Assembly: GCA_031254795.1 (NCBI GenBank)
Contig: JAIRTS010000068.1
Location: 1-6,346 of the forward strand
Source of the DNA: Treponema sp.
Lineage (GTDB): Bacteria; Spirochaetota; Spirochaetia; Treponematales; Breznakiellaceae
Length of the DNA stretch: 6,346 bases
Direction: 5' to 3'
Below, piece after piece: positions 6,276 to 6,346 of this stretch (positions within the stretch are counted from its first letter, which is position 1; the number at the start of each line of letters is the position of its first letter). The position numbers and the translations under genes are program-made. Below the pieces are notes generated by a model, which was not told where the DNA came from, made no database searches, and was given only the letters and a program-made list of their open reading frames with translations.

Positions 6276-6304
6276 GGTATGGATTGTATGCGGGATCCAA
6301 TACC
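6276..6304. other. Third hairpin of the 3' tail
   Basis: GGTATGGAT at 6276-6284 pairs with ATCC (6295-6298) and ATACC (6300-6304), nine pairs with one bulged A at 6299 and a ten-base loop. It starts only 6 nt after the long hairpin, which is consistent with one structured element or RNA. Confidence 0.5.
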
Positions 6305-6315
6305 CTTGAACCGAA

Positions 6316-6328
6316 AGCGGATGCCGCT
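6316..6328. other. Fourth hairpin of the 3' tail
   Basis: AGCGG at 6316-6320 pairs with CCGCT at 6324-6328 around ATG. The motif TTGAA occurs on both sides, at 6306-6310 and 6330-6334. Confidence 0.4.
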
Positions 6329-6335
6329 ATTGAAA

Positions 6336-6346
6336 CCGCCCTAAAG
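6336..6346 (+). repeat. Direct repeat CCGCCCTAAAG, second copy (cut by window edge)
   Basis: Exact copy of the motif at 6241-6251, ending at the last base of the window. The intervening 95-bp period contains the third and fourth hairpins. Confidence 0.6.

Overview
The window looks like a bacterial sugar-utilisation locus followed by a decayed gene and a repeat-rich, apparently non-coding tail. All recognisable genes lie on the plus strand. There is no rRNA, tRNA or other taxonomic marker. Moderate GC, GCG/GGC-rich coding next to T-rich membrane segments, and this gene set suggest a gut or anaerobic bacterium, perhaps a Treponema-like spirochaete or a Firmicute. That is a weak inference.

Positions 1-4817 form a tight operon. 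It starts with the C-terminal part of an extracellular sugar-binding lipoprotein or protein (family 1 SBP, cut by the window edge). Two MalF/MalG-type permeases follow (734-1645 and 1659-2525), then a 760-residue GH88/GH105-type unsaturated uronyl hydrolase with a large N-terminal beta-sandwich region (2535-4817). Gaps are 28, 13 and 9 nt. The likely job is import of small unsaturated uronic-acid oligosaccharides, such as pectin lyase products, and removal of the 4,5-unsaturated uronic acid in the cytoplasm. No ATPase gene is present, so a shared MsmK/UgpC-type ATPase elsewhere is likely.

Positions 4818-5025 hold no convincing gene. They contain short TTGACC-type repeats that could be the end of an old insertion element. 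Positions 5026-5713 encode a beta-phosphoglucomutase-like HAD enzyme. All its active-site motifs are readable, but its frame is broken in a poly-A stretch near 5244, probably again near its start, and possibly by a compensating pair of indels near 5329-5341. It is a young pseudogene, a sequence with homopolymer errors, or (less likely) a programmed frameshift.

Positions 5751-6128 are an array of 17 clear 21-bp repeats plus one degenerate left copy. Each unit has a near-palindromic 16-bp core that can fold as a hairpin and a short tail that varies almost only between C and T. Positions 6180-6346 carry four successive hairpins, one with a 17-pair stem, and the 11-bp motif CCGCCCTAAAG at 6241 and again at the very end of the window. 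The array plus the hairpin-rich tail is the least explained part of the window.
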